Source: Aquanectria penicillioides (Eukaryota > Ascomycota > Sordariomycetes > Hypocreales > Nectriaceae). Taken from it: DNA of 64,000 nucleotides. Shown in pieces: positions 1-14,900 of the stretch. The notes below the pieces were generated by a model. It saw only the letters and a program-made list of their open reading frames with translations, was not told where the DNA came from and ran no database searches. Numbering within the stretch: the stretch's first letter is position 1; every line of letters begins with the position of its first letter. A program made the position numbers and the translations under genes. Where the stretch lies: positions 2,416,501-2,480,500 of the forward strand of contig PYIU01000010.1 of the NCBI GenBank assembly GCA_003415625.1, given 5' to 3'.

Positions 1-2330
1 GGCTTTACTTTTAACTTATATTTTTATACTATCTTATTGAAAATAATATTTCCTTTCAACCTAAAATCCACTAAAGCTTTCCAAATTATCCCATTAAGGT
101 CACTTAACTTTACTTAAATTTTCAGTAGTTCTTAGCATTAAGCTAAAGTTCTTTAATACTATTAGTCTAAAACATTTATATAGACTATTAAATGCATTTA
201 ATTAAACATAAACTTTCCCCCTTTAGTTATTATATAGCTAATATTAACTTTATTAATACTTCTTTAATCCTTAATAAGGTATTCTTTAGGCAATAGTATA
301 TAATAAGGTTTAGATTCCTCCTTAATCAATACACTATTAATACTACACTATTTAGCAATACAGTTAAAGTACTCCTCTAAAAATATTGCTTTTAGATTAT
401 TAATTATAACTAAATTAGCAGCTTATTAAATCTATCTCTTTCTTAATAAGGGTCTAGATTTTACCTATCTAACTTCTTTTATTCCCTTTATATAATTAAA
501 AACTATCTTTAAAATATTATTACTTAAAGGAGGGTTAAGGGTAATTAAATCCTTAATAGTTATTTAAACTTTTAATCCTACTACCTTTTTACAAACTTAT
601 CTCCTTATTTAAATAACCTTAAGCATTTAATTAAAAGCATCCTAATCCTTTTCTTTAAGAATAATATTAGCAATCTCCCTATCCTTAATAAGTTCCCTAT
701 TTATAACCTAAATAAAAGACTAAGTTCCTTTTTCCTCTTCTTAACTAGCCAATTCCTTTTCTAATTCTACTTTTATGCATTTTGCAGCATTAGTTTCTAA
801 TATAATATTAGCAATAAAAGGGTTATTAATCAATTCTATAGCTTAATTATTAATAAAAATGCAATTAACTTTAGGTTTTTAGGTCTCCTTAAGGGAATTC
901 CTATTAAGCATTAAGGAGCTATACTTTAGTTGATTAATACACCTAAAAAAGTCTTTAATTAAACACTTCTCTTCCTTAGCAACCTACTATTTCTATACAT
1001 TTAGCTTATCTACTATTATAACCTTAACTTAGCTATAAATCTTAAAGATAAAGAATTTTAGGATCTATAAAACAACTATTTTTCTTACTCCTCCTTTAAT
1101 AGCAAGCTTATATATTAGTTTTAAGGGTAGTAAGAGTTCCTATTGCCCTATTTAAATAAAGCCAGCATCACTATTATAATCTATAAATCCCCTCCTTCTA
1201 TCTTCTATAAAAAGTAAGCAATAGTTTAAAAAATGCCTTACTTTTATACAATAAAAGCACTTTAGATCTCTATTATAACTTGCATTAATATAGAAGTTAT
1301 AATAAAGATGCATATAATTAGATTCTTCCACTTAATTAAAATTATTTCTAACCAATAATAACAATCCTATTCTTAATCGATTAATCTCTTAGTGTATAAT
1401 CCTCTCTAATTCCTATAATTTATTTATAATATCTTAGGCTATATTAATTTATAGCTTTTCTATTCCTTTAGTAAAAAGACTTAACTCCCCTTTTAAGCTT
1501 TAAATAGGGTTAAAAAACTTAAGCTCTTAATGCTAAAGCTAATTTTAATAAGCAAAAGGTTTTTTAGTTTTCCTAAAATATCTAAAGTTATTATCCTTCC
1601 TTTCTATTTAAAAGATCTAGATTCCTTTCTTAGCATTAAAAAAGTTCTTAATTAGCCTAATTATCTCCTTATACCTTATTATTCTTAAGGTATTTAAGTA
1701 TTTCCCTTTCTATTAGCAAACATTAATAATAATATTTTTCGGCATAGCATTATAAACAGCCTAAGCCTATACTATAAAAGCCTCCTAGCCAATAGGATCT
1801 ACTCTCCTACTAAATTAGGCATACTTTATAAGCTACTAAAGGATAACTTTATACTCTATAAACTAAATTAAAGTTATATTTATTTACTAAAGCTTATTCT
1901 TAAGTGAATTTAATTAATCTAAATCCTAATACTTAAAGGTTTCCAAAAGGTTCTACTTTATAGCAAGCCAATTATTGCCTTTTAATAAGTTCATAATATC
2001 TTAAGATACTTTAAAGGTCATATAATATATTAAAGCTTCGCCCTTTACACTATCTATAACTCCTTAACTAGTTATAAATCCATTATATAATCTAAGGAAA
2101 TATATAATATTCCTTCCATTAAAAATCATATTAAGCAATTAAATAAAAGTAATAGTTACTTCTATTATCTTAGCCAATATATTTAGTTTATTCTCTTTAG
2201 GAATATTAATATTAATAGTATTAATTAACTTAAAAAGGATAGTTAAAGATTATTGATTATATTAATCCCCTTTACTTTTAATAGGGCTTAAGGGATTTAA
2301 TTGCATTTAATTAAATATTCTCTTTATTTT
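1..2330 (-). mobile_element. Ty3/gypsy-like remnant (gag with CCHC knuckle), minus strand
   Basis: On the minus strand, positions 1,259-1,218 still encode a complete retroviral-type zinc knuckle: Cys, two residues, Cys, four, His, four, Cys (CFYCIKVRHFLNYC). Knuckles of this kind close the Gag of LTR retrotransposons. Gag would lie at higher coordinates, to about 2,330, and protease/pol at lower coordinates, running off the window start. Both flanks are too full of stops to place domain borders. The element family is inferred from the knuckle and the context; the left edge is unseen and the right edge is approximate. Confidence 0.6.
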
Positions 2331-3578
2331 CTTATCTAAAGGCACCAATAAATTATAGTTATTAGAATTCCTACAATAAGTATTCCAATATATATATATA
2401 AAGGAGTATAGGCTAGCTGCCCAACTCCTAGGGTTATAAGTTATAATAAAATAATATATATATATATAATAAAAGAATAAAATAATAAAATAAATTAAAA
2501 TATATATTAAAATAATTAAAAAAAATAAAGAAAAGGGATAGTAGTATTATATTTAATAAGGCTTTATCTTAATGAATTTAAACTAGCTTTTTAAAGTTAA
2601 TAATAATAGATAAAGTAGCTAATTAAAATAGTAGTAAGTATATATATACACCCTTTAGCTAAAGTCTAAAGACTAGCAAAAATAATAAAAATTTCCTATC
2701 CCCTATAATTAATTAAGAGTTAAGTAATCTTCTTCTTCCTCTTCCTTCTCCTTTTTTAATTCATAAACTAAGCTTTTAGCAGTCTTAAGTATACTCCAAT
2801 ATTTAAAAGTATTTAATTAAATACTTATATATTATTTGCACTATTATTTTGCCTTATACACCTTTATGCTAATATATTAGCACTATACTAGATTATTGAA
2901 TTTTTCTATACATTTGCCCTAACTATAGTAATAGGTTTTCTTTTTTTAAAATGCAAACTTATATTAGTATCTTTACTTACCTTTAGTATTATTTTCAATC
3001 TTAATGCCCCCTATTTTTATAAAAGTAATAGGTTTTCTAGTATCTAGGAATTCCTAAATCTTTACAATTAATTGTCTACCACTTCTTTAGATTCTTAATA
3101 ATAGCTTAAAAGTATTATTAAAGAGTCTAATTAAATACTTTAGTATCTTTTTAAATAACTTAAAGGCTTATCCCTACTATAACCTCTAAATGTATTAATA
3201 GATAAGAACACTAGCTAAAACATACACCCCACCCAAAAGGGTATAGAGTAAGCAGGTTCAATCAAAGACCAAATAGCCTTCTTAAGCAGCTACAAACAAC
3301 TTAAAAGAGTATTAAAGCATCTAATCGAATGCTTTAAAGTGTCCCTTAAAGAAAAGAAAGAAAGAAAATAGGGCAGAAAGTCATAAATAAAGTAATATTA
3401 TAAGGGGCTGCACCGGGACTTCAATAGGGTCTAAATGCAAGGAATTTAGAATTTCAAAAATAAAAATTAATTAAAGAAAACTGCCTATTCATTTCCTATA
3501 TCTCTAAAGTCCCTTTTATCTTTCTAACCAACCTAATAATAGATTGATCCACATTACCCTAAACCCTAACTCAATACT
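2331..3578. other. AT-rich spacer with simple TA tracts and a less mutated 400-bp patch
   Basis: The left part holds low-complexity TA/TAA tracts (about 2,385-2,530) and no coding signal. From about 3,190 to 3,575 base composition is closer to normal and CpA/TpG reappear, so this patch was mutated less or is younger than its surroundings. It abuts the outer edge of the palindrome and is not mirrored on the other side (18,609-18,751). It may be a remnant of a single-copy or solo element. I do not recognise it. Confidence 0.5.
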
Positions 3579-6500
3579 TTTATAAAGAATTTAAAATAAA
3601 GCTAAATAATGCAATAAAATAGCTAAAATTAGCTAAATATATTAAGATTAATATTATAAAAGATATTTCTATATAAGCATTTATTATAAAAGTCTTTATA
3701 AAAGAGTAAGCTTTTAGCTATATAGCTAATATTTAGCTCCTTTTTATAGTCTATATAAAACTAAATCTAAAGCTAAAAGTGCTTTATTTAGCATTAATAG
3801 TATAAAATATAAAATCTTTATTCTTAAGGGCAATTAATAAAAAGTAATATTAGCTTAAAGATAAGCTTTAAGCTATACCTTAAGGGGTTAATAGACCTAG
3901 CATAAAGAAGGCATTTATTGCTAATAAAAGCAATAGATTTAATAATGCAATTAAAAATAAAGAAGTGCATTAAGAATGCTAAAGTAAAGAAAACCATTTT
4001 AATAGATAGTACTAAACTATACCTTTAAAGCGCTTTAATAACTAAAAAACTTAATATAGAAACTTAACCTTAAAGAAGCCTAAAATGGATTAATAGAAGA
4101 TAAAACCTTAATAGAATAATTAATTATATAAATAATAAAGAAATAATAACTATAATATATATATATTTACTTAAAAGTAAAATAATAGGAATTAACTGTC
4201 TTTATAAAGATTTAATTAATATTAATATTAAAAGGAAGCCTTAAATAATAAAGCCAATCTTTTAGAGGTTTAGCTATACTATAATAATAAAGGATTCTAT
4301 TAAAGATATTAAGAACTATTAAATAGTAAATATATATTAATAGAAAAAGGGAATAATTTTAATAAATTATTAAAAGGTTCCTTTATTAAAGAGAATAAAA
4401 ATAATTTAGCTTTTATAAAAGTCTATTATATAAATAAAAAAAAAATAAAGAATATAAACTTTATACTAAAAATAGATTAAATTATTAAAGCTATAAATAA
4501 ACTTAACTTTTATTAATATTTAAAAAAAAGAGTAAATACTTACTTTAAGCTATTAATTAAGTTTAATAATAAAGGCAATTCCTATAATATTTATATTAAT
4601 ACTAAAACTTTAATAGTTTTAATTAATAAAAAATAGTTAAAAGCCTATATAATAAAAGTAATATAAAAGCAATAAGCCTTAAAGAGAGTAAATAGAGTTA
4701 ATACTAATATAAAAATCCTAAAATTAACTATTTTTAACTTCTATATACTTAAAATTACTAAAAATAAAAAAGTATTTATATATTTTATAATAACTATAAA
4801 TATTATAAAATAATTAAAACCTAAAATATTAATAAAAATAAACTTTCTATTTAAGTATAAAGCTAAAGTTAATTTTATTAACCCTAATATTATATTTTAT
4901 TTAGCCTATAATATAATCTTTAGGGTAAAAGTATTTTAAATGCATTAAAAGAACTTTATTAAAATAGTAATTAATATAAATATAATAGTAATTGCATTAA
5001 AGGAGATTGCTTTTATTTAAGCTAATTAAAAGAACCTTTTTAACTTTAGAGATACCTAAAGAAATTTAAAGGCCTATTACTTTTAATTCTTTTATAGTGC
5101 TATTTTTAATATTATAGTAAATAAAACTACTTTAAGACTAGTTTAAATTTATAATGCTAGTAATAAGAAGCTAGTTATAAAATAGTAATAATAAATAGAA
5201 TAAATTATTAATTATAATAAGAAAAAAAAGCTAATTATATTGGATTAAATAAAAGTATTTTTAGCCTATAGAAAAAGAAATTTAATTTTATAGAAGGATT
5301 TTTAGCTGCTATAAAAGGGAATAATCTATTAAAAGAAAATAAAGGATTCAATCTATTTAAGGTTAATACTAGCACTTTAAGCTATAGGATTTTTAGACCT
5401 AAAGATATCCTTAATATTAAGAATAAATATAGAGTATATATAGCCTATTTAAATTAAGCAATAGTAAAAAGGATCTATAATATAATAGATAAATATAATA
5501 TTTATAGGGATAAAGGGATTATTTCTATACTTAAGGAAATAAAGATATAAATAGATTTAATAGATAGATAGTAAAACTAAAAATATATAGTTAGGAAATA
5601 TCTATTAGGCATTAAAGACTATACCTTATTAAATAAAAAATATAATAAGCTATAAGCAAAAGGTAAAATAAAACTAATAGATTAATTGGCCTTAATAGTA
5701 TGCCTTACTTTTATTATTTAAAGAATAGTAAATAGTAAAAGGAAAGGGAGAGTTATAGTTAATTTATAATTGCTTAATTAACTAGCTATACCTAATGCCT
5801 ACCCTTTACCTAACTAATCTAATATTATAGCTAATATAAGGGGCAAGAAATTTTACTTTATAATAAATAGATTAGGGTTTTTTTACTAGCTATCTATCTT
5901 AAATGCCTATAGAAACTATATAGTTATTATATTTAATAGAGGACTTAAGGTTTCTAATATTATATTAATAGAATTTAAAAATGCATTAGTATTTATATAA
6001 AGGTTTATAAACTGACTTTTTAGGAAATATAGATATTTTATATAAGCCTATATTAATAATATAATTATTTTTTTAATACCTTAAATAACTATTTAAAGCA
6101 TTTAAAAATTATTTTAAGGTTAATATAGAATAATAGGCTATAAATTGCAATAAAGAAATCCTTCTTTAAATACCCTATAGTATAGCTATTAAGTTTTATT
6201 ATTAATAGTAAAGGAATTTATAAAATAAGCAATAGATTAAAGGCATTTATAAAAATAATCTTTTTAAAGAACCTATTAGCACTTAAAACCTTTATTAAAA
6301 TAGTAGAATATCTATAGTAAGGGATTCTATAGTATAACATTTAAATCTAAACTCTATAAATATAAAAAATAGCAATATTATAGTAAGTTAAAAAGTAGTA
6401 ATTAATTCTAACTAAACTATTAAAATTAACTTAAAGGAAAGAAGCAATAATTTAAATATTTAAACTAATAGAAAAAGAATTAAAAGCATTTTAAGACCTA

Positions 6501-9500
6501 AAAACCTTTTTAAGAATGCAATTCCTTCTCTATTATTACAATTTAATAAAGCCTTTATTTTTTAAGCTAAATACATATAAAAATGGATTTAAGTTATATA
6601 TCTTTTAGCTCTATAGGGATTAAAATAAAATTAGCATTTTAGGCAAAAATATTTTAGCTACTTAATTAAAACTAATACTATTCCTTTTAAGGTTAACTTT
6701 TTTAATAGAATAAGGCTATAGTTCTATTTAGGCAAAAGTAATAGTAATTACTTAAGCTATTAAAAAGCTATAGAAAATAGTTTAATTTAATTACAATTTA
6801 ATTAATATTATAATAGACTATATTGCTATAAAAAGGATTATAATGCATACTTCCCTTAATATAATAAACCTTAATAAAGCTAACCTAAAGCTTATTAAGA
6901 TCTTTAATTATCTCTTTAGATTTAACCTAAAAATATTCTATATTCTTAAAACCCTTAATATAGTTCTAAATGCTCTTTTAAAGCTATTAATAAAGAAATT
7001 ACTTTATTAGCAAGCTATAAATAGCTGTTTTAATAAGCTAAATACTAAAGCTAATATAGCAAAAGTTAATACAGTTAAAATTGCAATATTACCTAAATTC
7101 TATAAGGAAATACTTAAGGGATATAATAAGGATTTAAAACTTAATAAAATCTATATTTATATTTAAGGGATTTAATAAAATAATGCTTAAAACCTATAGA
7201 AAAAGTAATATATAAACCTATTTTGCCTATAGAAGCTAATAGAAAATAGATTGCTTTATTATATAGATTATAAAGGGTAAAAAAGACTTTATATTTTTAG
7301 GCTAATAATTAAAACTATTCTTATAACTATTTATAATAACTTATAGTATACTAAAATCTTTAAGATTTTATATAAATTAAGCTATATCTATTTTTATAGA
7401 ATAAGTAAAACAGTAAGGAAGTTTATTATATACTATTTAATATATAGAGAGAATTTAATAAATAAAAGACTATTAATAGATAAACTAAAGTTAATTTCTA
7501 TAGTTCTATAACTATTTTATACTATTGCATTAAACTTTATAACTAACCTTCCTAAAGTTATATTTATAGATATAGTATAGGCAATCCTAAACTATAATAA
7601 GCTAGATTAGCTATACTTAATAAACTATTTATTTTTAAAGAAAACTATTTTTATATTAAAGCATTTAATATATACTATATAGAATTAAGCATTTATTTTA
7701 CTAAAGGTATTGCTTTTATATAATTAGGGAATATCTATATATATTTTTAGCAATTAAAACTTAAAGTTTATAAGCAGTATATAAAGAGCTATATTAGCCT
7801 TTCTTAATATAAGGGTCCTTATATTTATTATATATTACTTTTAAACTAATAGTATATCTAAAAGAAAGAATTAAATAATAGAAATTATAATGCAATATTA
7901 TACTACTATAAAGCTAAATATACCTTAAATATAGGCACTTCTAGCAATTTAATATAACTTAAATAATATAATTGCCTTAGCTATAAATTGCTTATTAAAT
8001 AAACTACTATATAGTTTTAAACTAAAAATAGTTATTAAATTTACTACTAAAAGTAAGGTTATTAATTAAAAAGCTAATAGAATTGCACTAAAGATCTTAT
8101 ATAAATTATACTTATAGAAAGCATAACTTTTAATAGATATAGTAGCTATACTATTAAAAATTTAATATAATTAATATTATTAATTAATTAAAATTAATAA
8201 AAAAGATATTATTTACCTATAGCTATATAAAGAATATTACTTACTAAAAAAACTAAAGTATAAATAGTCTTTTACTAAAGCTAGACCCTATAAAGTAATC
8301 TATAAAATCTATAGTTAAGCTATTAAACTTAACTTTTTTTTATATTAGTAAATGCATTTAATAATCTTTATTACTTAAATATAGAAATTAAAGTAAAGGG
8401 ATAACCCTTTTAATTATATATTGCTATTACTATTAGCCATTAAAATTAATAGGAATAAAGCAATAAGCTAATAGAAAGTAAATAGAATTATTTAATAAAA
8501 GATCTAATAGTATAAATAGAGGCTAATGCATTACTTTTTATTGCAATAGAAAGAATATACTATTAAAGATAATAAATAAATAAATAAAATTAAATTAAAA
8601 GAAAATACTTTTAACTTTATTAATAAATACCTAACTATTAACTCTATACTATAAGAAAAAGAATATAAGAAAAAAGGTTAGAAATTGCTATAGGGTATAG
8701 TAAACCTAATATTTAAATAGCTAAAAGCTGCCTATTAATTTTTACTATTATAAGAAAATTCTCTTTTATATATTTACTATTTAATTTAAAAGGATTTAAT
8801 ATAAAAGTAGCTAAATTCTATAAAAAAGGGAATATTTAAAATAAATTAATAGTAATTTATAATTAGCTTATTTAATATATAATTAAAGTAATTAAATAAA
8901 GTAAATAACTAAGCATTTATATAGTATAAAGGCAATTACTATAGCTTAATATATCTCTTTTAACTTTTTTAATTTTATATAATCTTTATTTTCTATTTTT
9001 ATATATAGCCCTATATTTTATTAATTTTAATAGTATAAGTGCTAAAATCTATTGCCTATTAAACTTTTTAGCTTTTCTTCTTTATTTTATATAAATATTT
9101 AATTGCTATAAGAACTATTATCTATACTATTAAATTTAATATCTTTACTATTAGTTTTAGCCCCTTTACTATTAATTTCTATACTTTTTTTACCTCTCTT
9201 TTATAAATATTTATATAATAGCTAGCCTAATACTTACTATATTAAATCTAGCACCCTTACTGCTAATCTTAGCTTCTTTATTGCTAATTTTAGCATCCCT
9301 TTATAGCTTAAGCCCCTTTAGCTTTAGACCTTTTACTATTAGCTAATAGCAATATAGAACTTACTGCTATATATTAGTAAATTAAATAGTAAAATAATAT
9401 ATATAAAGCTTATTTTATTAAAAAAAAGTATAAATCTATTAATTAATTTATTAAAAACTATATTAATTAATCTTTCTTTAATAAATATAGAGTTTTCTAT

Positions 9501-10265
9501 AATAATATTTTATTTAAACTTTTAAATAAGCACTAAATATTATTTAATAGATACAATAGGCTTATTAATATTTATAATAATAGCAGCAATAAATCTAATA
9601 TTAATATTAATAATTCTAATACTATAATATTATTAACTATAGTATTTTTAGCAAAAGATAATAACTTAATAGAATCTATTTATAACTTTACTATTAATTG
9701 CAATTAAATTAATAATAATATTAGCCTTTTTAGTAAAGACTTAAATACTAATATATAATAACTATAGAATAATATAAATGCATTAATATAAATAAAGGAA
9801 AAAGGGGATTTAAATTAAAATTAAGAGTTTTTATCTTTAAATAATAAAATAGAGAATAAAAATAAAGAAAATAATAAAGAAATTATAGTAATTAATAAAG
9901 GATATACTAAATATAGTAAAAAGAGTATTAATAGAAAGACCTTAAAAGAAAAGACTTTTATTTAATATAGTAGAAGGGATTTAAATGCTTAAAATGCAAA
10001 TTAAAATCTTATTGCTTTAACTACTAGCACTTATAAAGGATTTAAATAAAAGGTAAATATTCCTATAAATAGAGATTTAGCCTATTATAAATATAATAAA
10101 TTAATAAAAATAGTAAAGTTAAAGAATAATAGAATTAATACTAAAGGCACTATAATCTATAGTAATTACTATCTTTTAAATAAACTAATTAATAGGCTAA
10201 AAAGCTAAAGGCAAAATAATGCATTTATTTGCCTTACTTATAACTTTTAGCTTTATGGCCTAAAG
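3579..10265 (+). mobile_element. Ty3/gypsy retrotransposon fossil, left palindrome arm
   Basis: Translating through the stops on the plus strand gives gypsy pol in the usual order. Reverse transcriptase spans roughly 5.6-6.6 kb; its YxDD box is decayed to Y-I-N-N at about 6,049-6,060. Integrase zinc-binding and core regions lie at about 7.3-8.1 kb, the His-His-Cys-Cys finger showing His and Cys codons changed to Tyr. Gag would occupy 3.6-5 kb. No usable start or frame remains. The whole segment is repeated in inverse orientation at 11,917-18,608 with almost constant coordinate sum (22,182-22,187), so few indels separate the copies. LTRs were not identified. Confidence 0.82.
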
Positions 10266-11916
10266 TATTATAGCTTATTTATTCTATTATAAGTAGTATT
10301 AAAAGTAACAGTCTTAATAATAAAACCATTATACTACTTATCTTATAGTTATACTAAAAGGTATATATATAAGCTTTATAGTTACATTAAAATTAATAGC
10401 TTAGCTATAGGTAATAATTAATTATATATTAAACTCTACTTAACTTATATCTTAAGACTATTATAATAATAGGTCCTAAAGTATAAATATACTTATAGAT
10501 TATTAACCTTTATTTAAGAGATATAAAGGCCAACTATTTAAAAGTACTATCTATTATATAATCTATATATATAATAAATGCCCTTAAATTAAAAAAAAGA
10601 CTACTATCTATAGTAATAAAAACTAAAGTTAAGTTCTTAATATTTGCCTTATATTTGCTCTATTTATTAATTATTTTTATTTATTCTATATAACTATAGT
10701 ATTTAGCTATTAGCTTTTAAATTTCTAATAAAGTTCTTAAATCCTTATATAAATCTATAGATTTCCCTATTATTTCCTTTTAATTCTATATAACCTTAAT
10801 AGAATCTAGCTAGCCTAATAGCTATTAGTATTAATATATAAAGTATTAAGAATACAATTAATTAAATAAATTATTAATATTAATAATAGTAAAAAGGGAT
10901 CCCTTTTTATTAGGAGCTAACTTTAATAGCCTAATTGCTAATTCCTTTATTGCACTATTAGACTTATAGCACTTAAAGGAGCTAGCTATTATAGCCTTAT
11001 TAAATTGCTTCTTTTCTAAAAGAAAGTTACTAATAGACTGCAAATTTATATATTAATATACTGCATTATTTGCCTAAAGTATTAATAAAAGCACCTATTT
11101 TAATAGACTAAAAGTAAATATATAAAATAGTTAATTGCCTTTAGCCAATCTACCTTAAGAGAGTTTAAATTTAACTTAAGCTATAATAGTTTTAATTAGC
11201 TTAGCCTTATTGGCTGCTAAAAGAGCTATTAACTTAAATTTCTTTACTTTTACTATTTAAACTATTAATTCCTTAATCTTATTGTTTTAGTTATTACTAA
11301 TAGTATTAAAATAAATAATTAAATTATTAAAAATAAAGATATTAATAGCTTATTTCTTAACTTTATTAGCAACTTTATAGAATTTAATATTAATAGATTT
11401 AGTATTAGCCTTAAGCTGCTCCTTAAGTTAAGTAACTTTATTCTTTAAAGTCTTAATTTTAATTATAGCTTAATAGGCACTAATAGCTATATTAGCTATA
11501 ATAGCTTCTATAATAAATAAATTATTTTTAATAAAATAGTTATATTAATTTAATATATTAATATCTATTAAATAACTATACCCTATAGTAATAAAGTATT
11601 TAGCAATTAAAGTATTAATTGCACTATAAGGATTAATAAAAACTATAGCTATTGCCTTCTCCTTTTTAAGCAGCTTAGCTATAAAGTATTAATAGTTCTT
11701 TTAAAATTTATTATACTTACTATTTTAGTAAAAGGTAAAGGCATTTATAATAGCGGTTTTAATGCATTAAATAAGGCTAAATTCTACCTTAAAAGGCTTA
11801 AACTTAATATTAGTCTTTTTATTAATTTAATTATAGTATTAATTAATAACTTTTTTATACTTAATAAAAAGGTCTATTAAAGGGTAGGATTTATTAGGTT
11901 TGCTGCTAAAAGCACC
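10266..11916 (-). repeat. Palindrome spacer, inverted copy of 21,131-22,785
   Basis: This segment separates the two gypsy arms. Its sequence matches the reverse complement of about 21,131-22,785, including shared landmarks such as the BamHI-like GGATCC at about 10,906 and 22,141. Its first ~310 bp also occur directly at 20,820-21,130. On the minus strand at 10,858-11,043 lies the only long frame in the AT-rich block (61 codons). The same peptide, with substitutions, is readable on the plus strand at about 22,020-22,190, so it is a retroelement coding remnant and not an independent gene. Function unknown; possibly a gag-like region. Confidence 0.75.
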
Positions 11917-14900
11917 CTTTAGGCTATAAAGCTAAAAGTTATAAATAAAGTAAATAAATATATTATCTTGCCTTTAGCTCCTTAGCCTATTAATTAATTT
12001 ACTTAAAAGATAGTAATTACTATAAGTTATAATGCCTTTAGTATTAATTCTATTATTTTTTAACTTTACTACCCCTATTAATTTATTGTATTTATAGTAG
12101 GCTAAACCCTTATTTATAGGAATGTCTACCTTTTATTTAAATTCTTTATAAATGCTAATAGTTAAAGCAATAAGATTTTAATCTATATTTTAAGCATTTA
12201 AATCTCTCTTGCTATATTAGGTAGAAGTCTTTCCTCCTAAGGTCTTTCTATTAATACTCTTCTTGCTATATTTAGTATATTCTCTATTAATTATTATAAC
12301 CTTTTTATTATTTTCTTTATCTTTATTCTTTATTCTATTATTTAAAGATAAAAACTCTTAATTTTAATTTAAATCTCCTTTCTTTTTTATTTATATTAAT
12401 GCATTTATATTATCCTAAAGTTATTATATACTAGCATTTAAATCTTTACTAAAAAGGCTAATATTATTATTAATATAATTGTAATTAATAATAGAATTAT
12501 AAATAGATTTTATTAAATTATTATCTTTTATTAAGAATACTATAGTTAATAATATTATAGTATTAAAATTATTAATATTAATATTAAATTTATTACTGCT
12601 ATTATTATAAGTATTAATAAGCCTATTGTATTTATTAAATAATATTTAATGCCTATCTAAAAGTTTAAATAAAATATTATTATAAAAGACTCTATACTTA
12701 TTAAAGAAAGACTAATTAATATAGTTTTTAATAAATTAATTAATAGATTTATACTTTTTTTTAATAAAATAAGCTTTATATATATTATTTTATTGCTTAA
12801 TTTACTAATATATAGCAATAAATTCTATATTGCTATTAGCTAATAGTAAAAAGTCTAAAGCTAAAAAGGCTTAAGCTATAAAGGGGTGCTAAAATTAATA
12901 GTAAAAGAGCTAAAATTAATAATAAAGGTACTAGATTTAATATAGCAAGTACTAAACTAGCTATTATATAAATATTTGCAAAAAAAAAGATAAAGAAAAG
13001 TATAGAAATTAATAGTAAAGAGGCTAAAACTAATAGTAAAAATATTAAATCTAATAGTATAGGTAATAGTTCTTATAGCAATTAAATATTTATATAAAAT
13101 AAAGAAAAAAAGCTAAAAAGTTTAATAGGCAATAAATTCTAGCACTTATACTATTAAAATTAATAAAATATAAAGCTATATATAAAAATAGAAAATAAAG
13201 ATTATATAAGATTAAAGAAGTTAAAAAAGGCATATTAAATTATAGCAATTGCCTTTATATTATATAGGCATTTAATTATTTACTTTACTTAATTACCTTA
13301 ATTATATATTAAGTAAGCTAATTGTAAATTACTATTAATCTATTTTAAATATTCCCTTTTTTATAGAATTTAGCTACTTTTATATTAAATCCTTTTAAAT
13401 TAAATAGTAAATATATAAAAGAGAATTTTCTTATAATAATAAAAGTTAATAAATAGCTTTTAGCTATTTAAATACTAAATTTATTATACTTTATAGCAAT
13501 TTTTAACCTTTTCTTTTATATTCTTTTTCCTATAATATAAGGTTAGCAATTAAGTATTTATTAATAAAGTTAAAAGTATTTTCTTTTAATTTAATTTTAT
13601 TTATTTATTTATTATTTTTAATAGTATATCCTTTCTATTATAATAAAAAGTAATATATTAGCCTTTATTTATACTATTAAATCTTTTATTAAATAATTCT
13701 ATTTACTTTCTATTAGCCTATTGCCTTATCCCTATTGATTTTAATAACTAATAGTAGTAGCAGCATATAATTAAAAGGGTTATTCCCTTACTTTAGTTTT
13801 TATATTTAGGCAATAAAGACTATTAAATATACCTATTAATATAAAGGGAAGTTAAGTTTAATAGCTTAATTATAGATCTTATAGATTACCTTATAGGGTC
13901 TAGCTTTAATAAAAGACTATTTGCACTTTAGTTTTTTTAATAAGTAATATTCTTTATATAGCTATAAATAAATAATATTTTCTTTATTAATCTTAATTAA
14001 TTAATAATATTAATTATATTAAATCTTTAATAATATAGCTACTATATTTATTAAAAGTTATACTTTCTATAAGTATAATTTATATAAAACCTTTAGTGCA
14101 GTTTTATTAACTTTTTAATTAATAATTTTACTTTTAGTAGTAAATTTAATAACTATTTTTAGTTTAAAACTATATAGTAGTTTATTTAGTAAGCAATTTA
14201 TAGTTAAGGCAATTATATTATTTAGGTTATATTGGATTGCTAAAAGTGCCTATATTTAGGGTATATTTAGCTTTATAGTAATATAATATTGCATTATAAT
14301 TTTTATTATTTAATTCTTTCTTTTAGATATACTATTAATTTAAAAGTAATATATAATAAATATAAAAACCTCTATATTAAAAAAGGCTAATATAGCTCTT
14401 TATATACTGCTTATAAACTTTAGGTCTTAATTGCTAAAAATATATATAAGTATTCCCTAATTATATAAAAGTAATGCCCTTAATAAAATAAATACTTAAT
14501 TCTATATAATATATATTAAATACTTTAATATAAAAATAGTTTTCTTTAAAAATAAATAGTTTATTAAGTATAGCTAATCTAGCTTATTATAGTTTAAAAT
14601 TGCCTATACTATATCTATAGATATAACTTTAGAAAGGTTAATTATAAAGTTTAATATAATAGTATAAAATAGTTATAGAACTATAGGAATTAACTTTAAT
14701 TTGCCTATTAACAGTCTTCTATTTATTAAATTCTCCTTATATATTAGGCAATATATAATAAACTTCCTTACTATTTTGCTTATTCTATAGAAATAGATAT
14801 AGCTTAATTTATATAAAATCTTAAAGATTTTAGTATACTATAAGTTATTATAGATAGTTATAAAAATAGTTTTAATTACTAGCTTAAGAATATAAAGTCT

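Noticed and set aside
3555..3570. Telomere-like TACCCTAAACCCTAAC next to the palindrome edge
   Set aside because: Only two units, mixed CCCTAA/CCCTAAA spacing, no array; fits chance in an AT-rich patch.
10858..11043. A small 61-codon gene in the AT-rich block
   Set aside because: The same peptide is readable in an inverted copy at about 22.0-22.2 kb, so it is retroelement debris that happens to lack stops.
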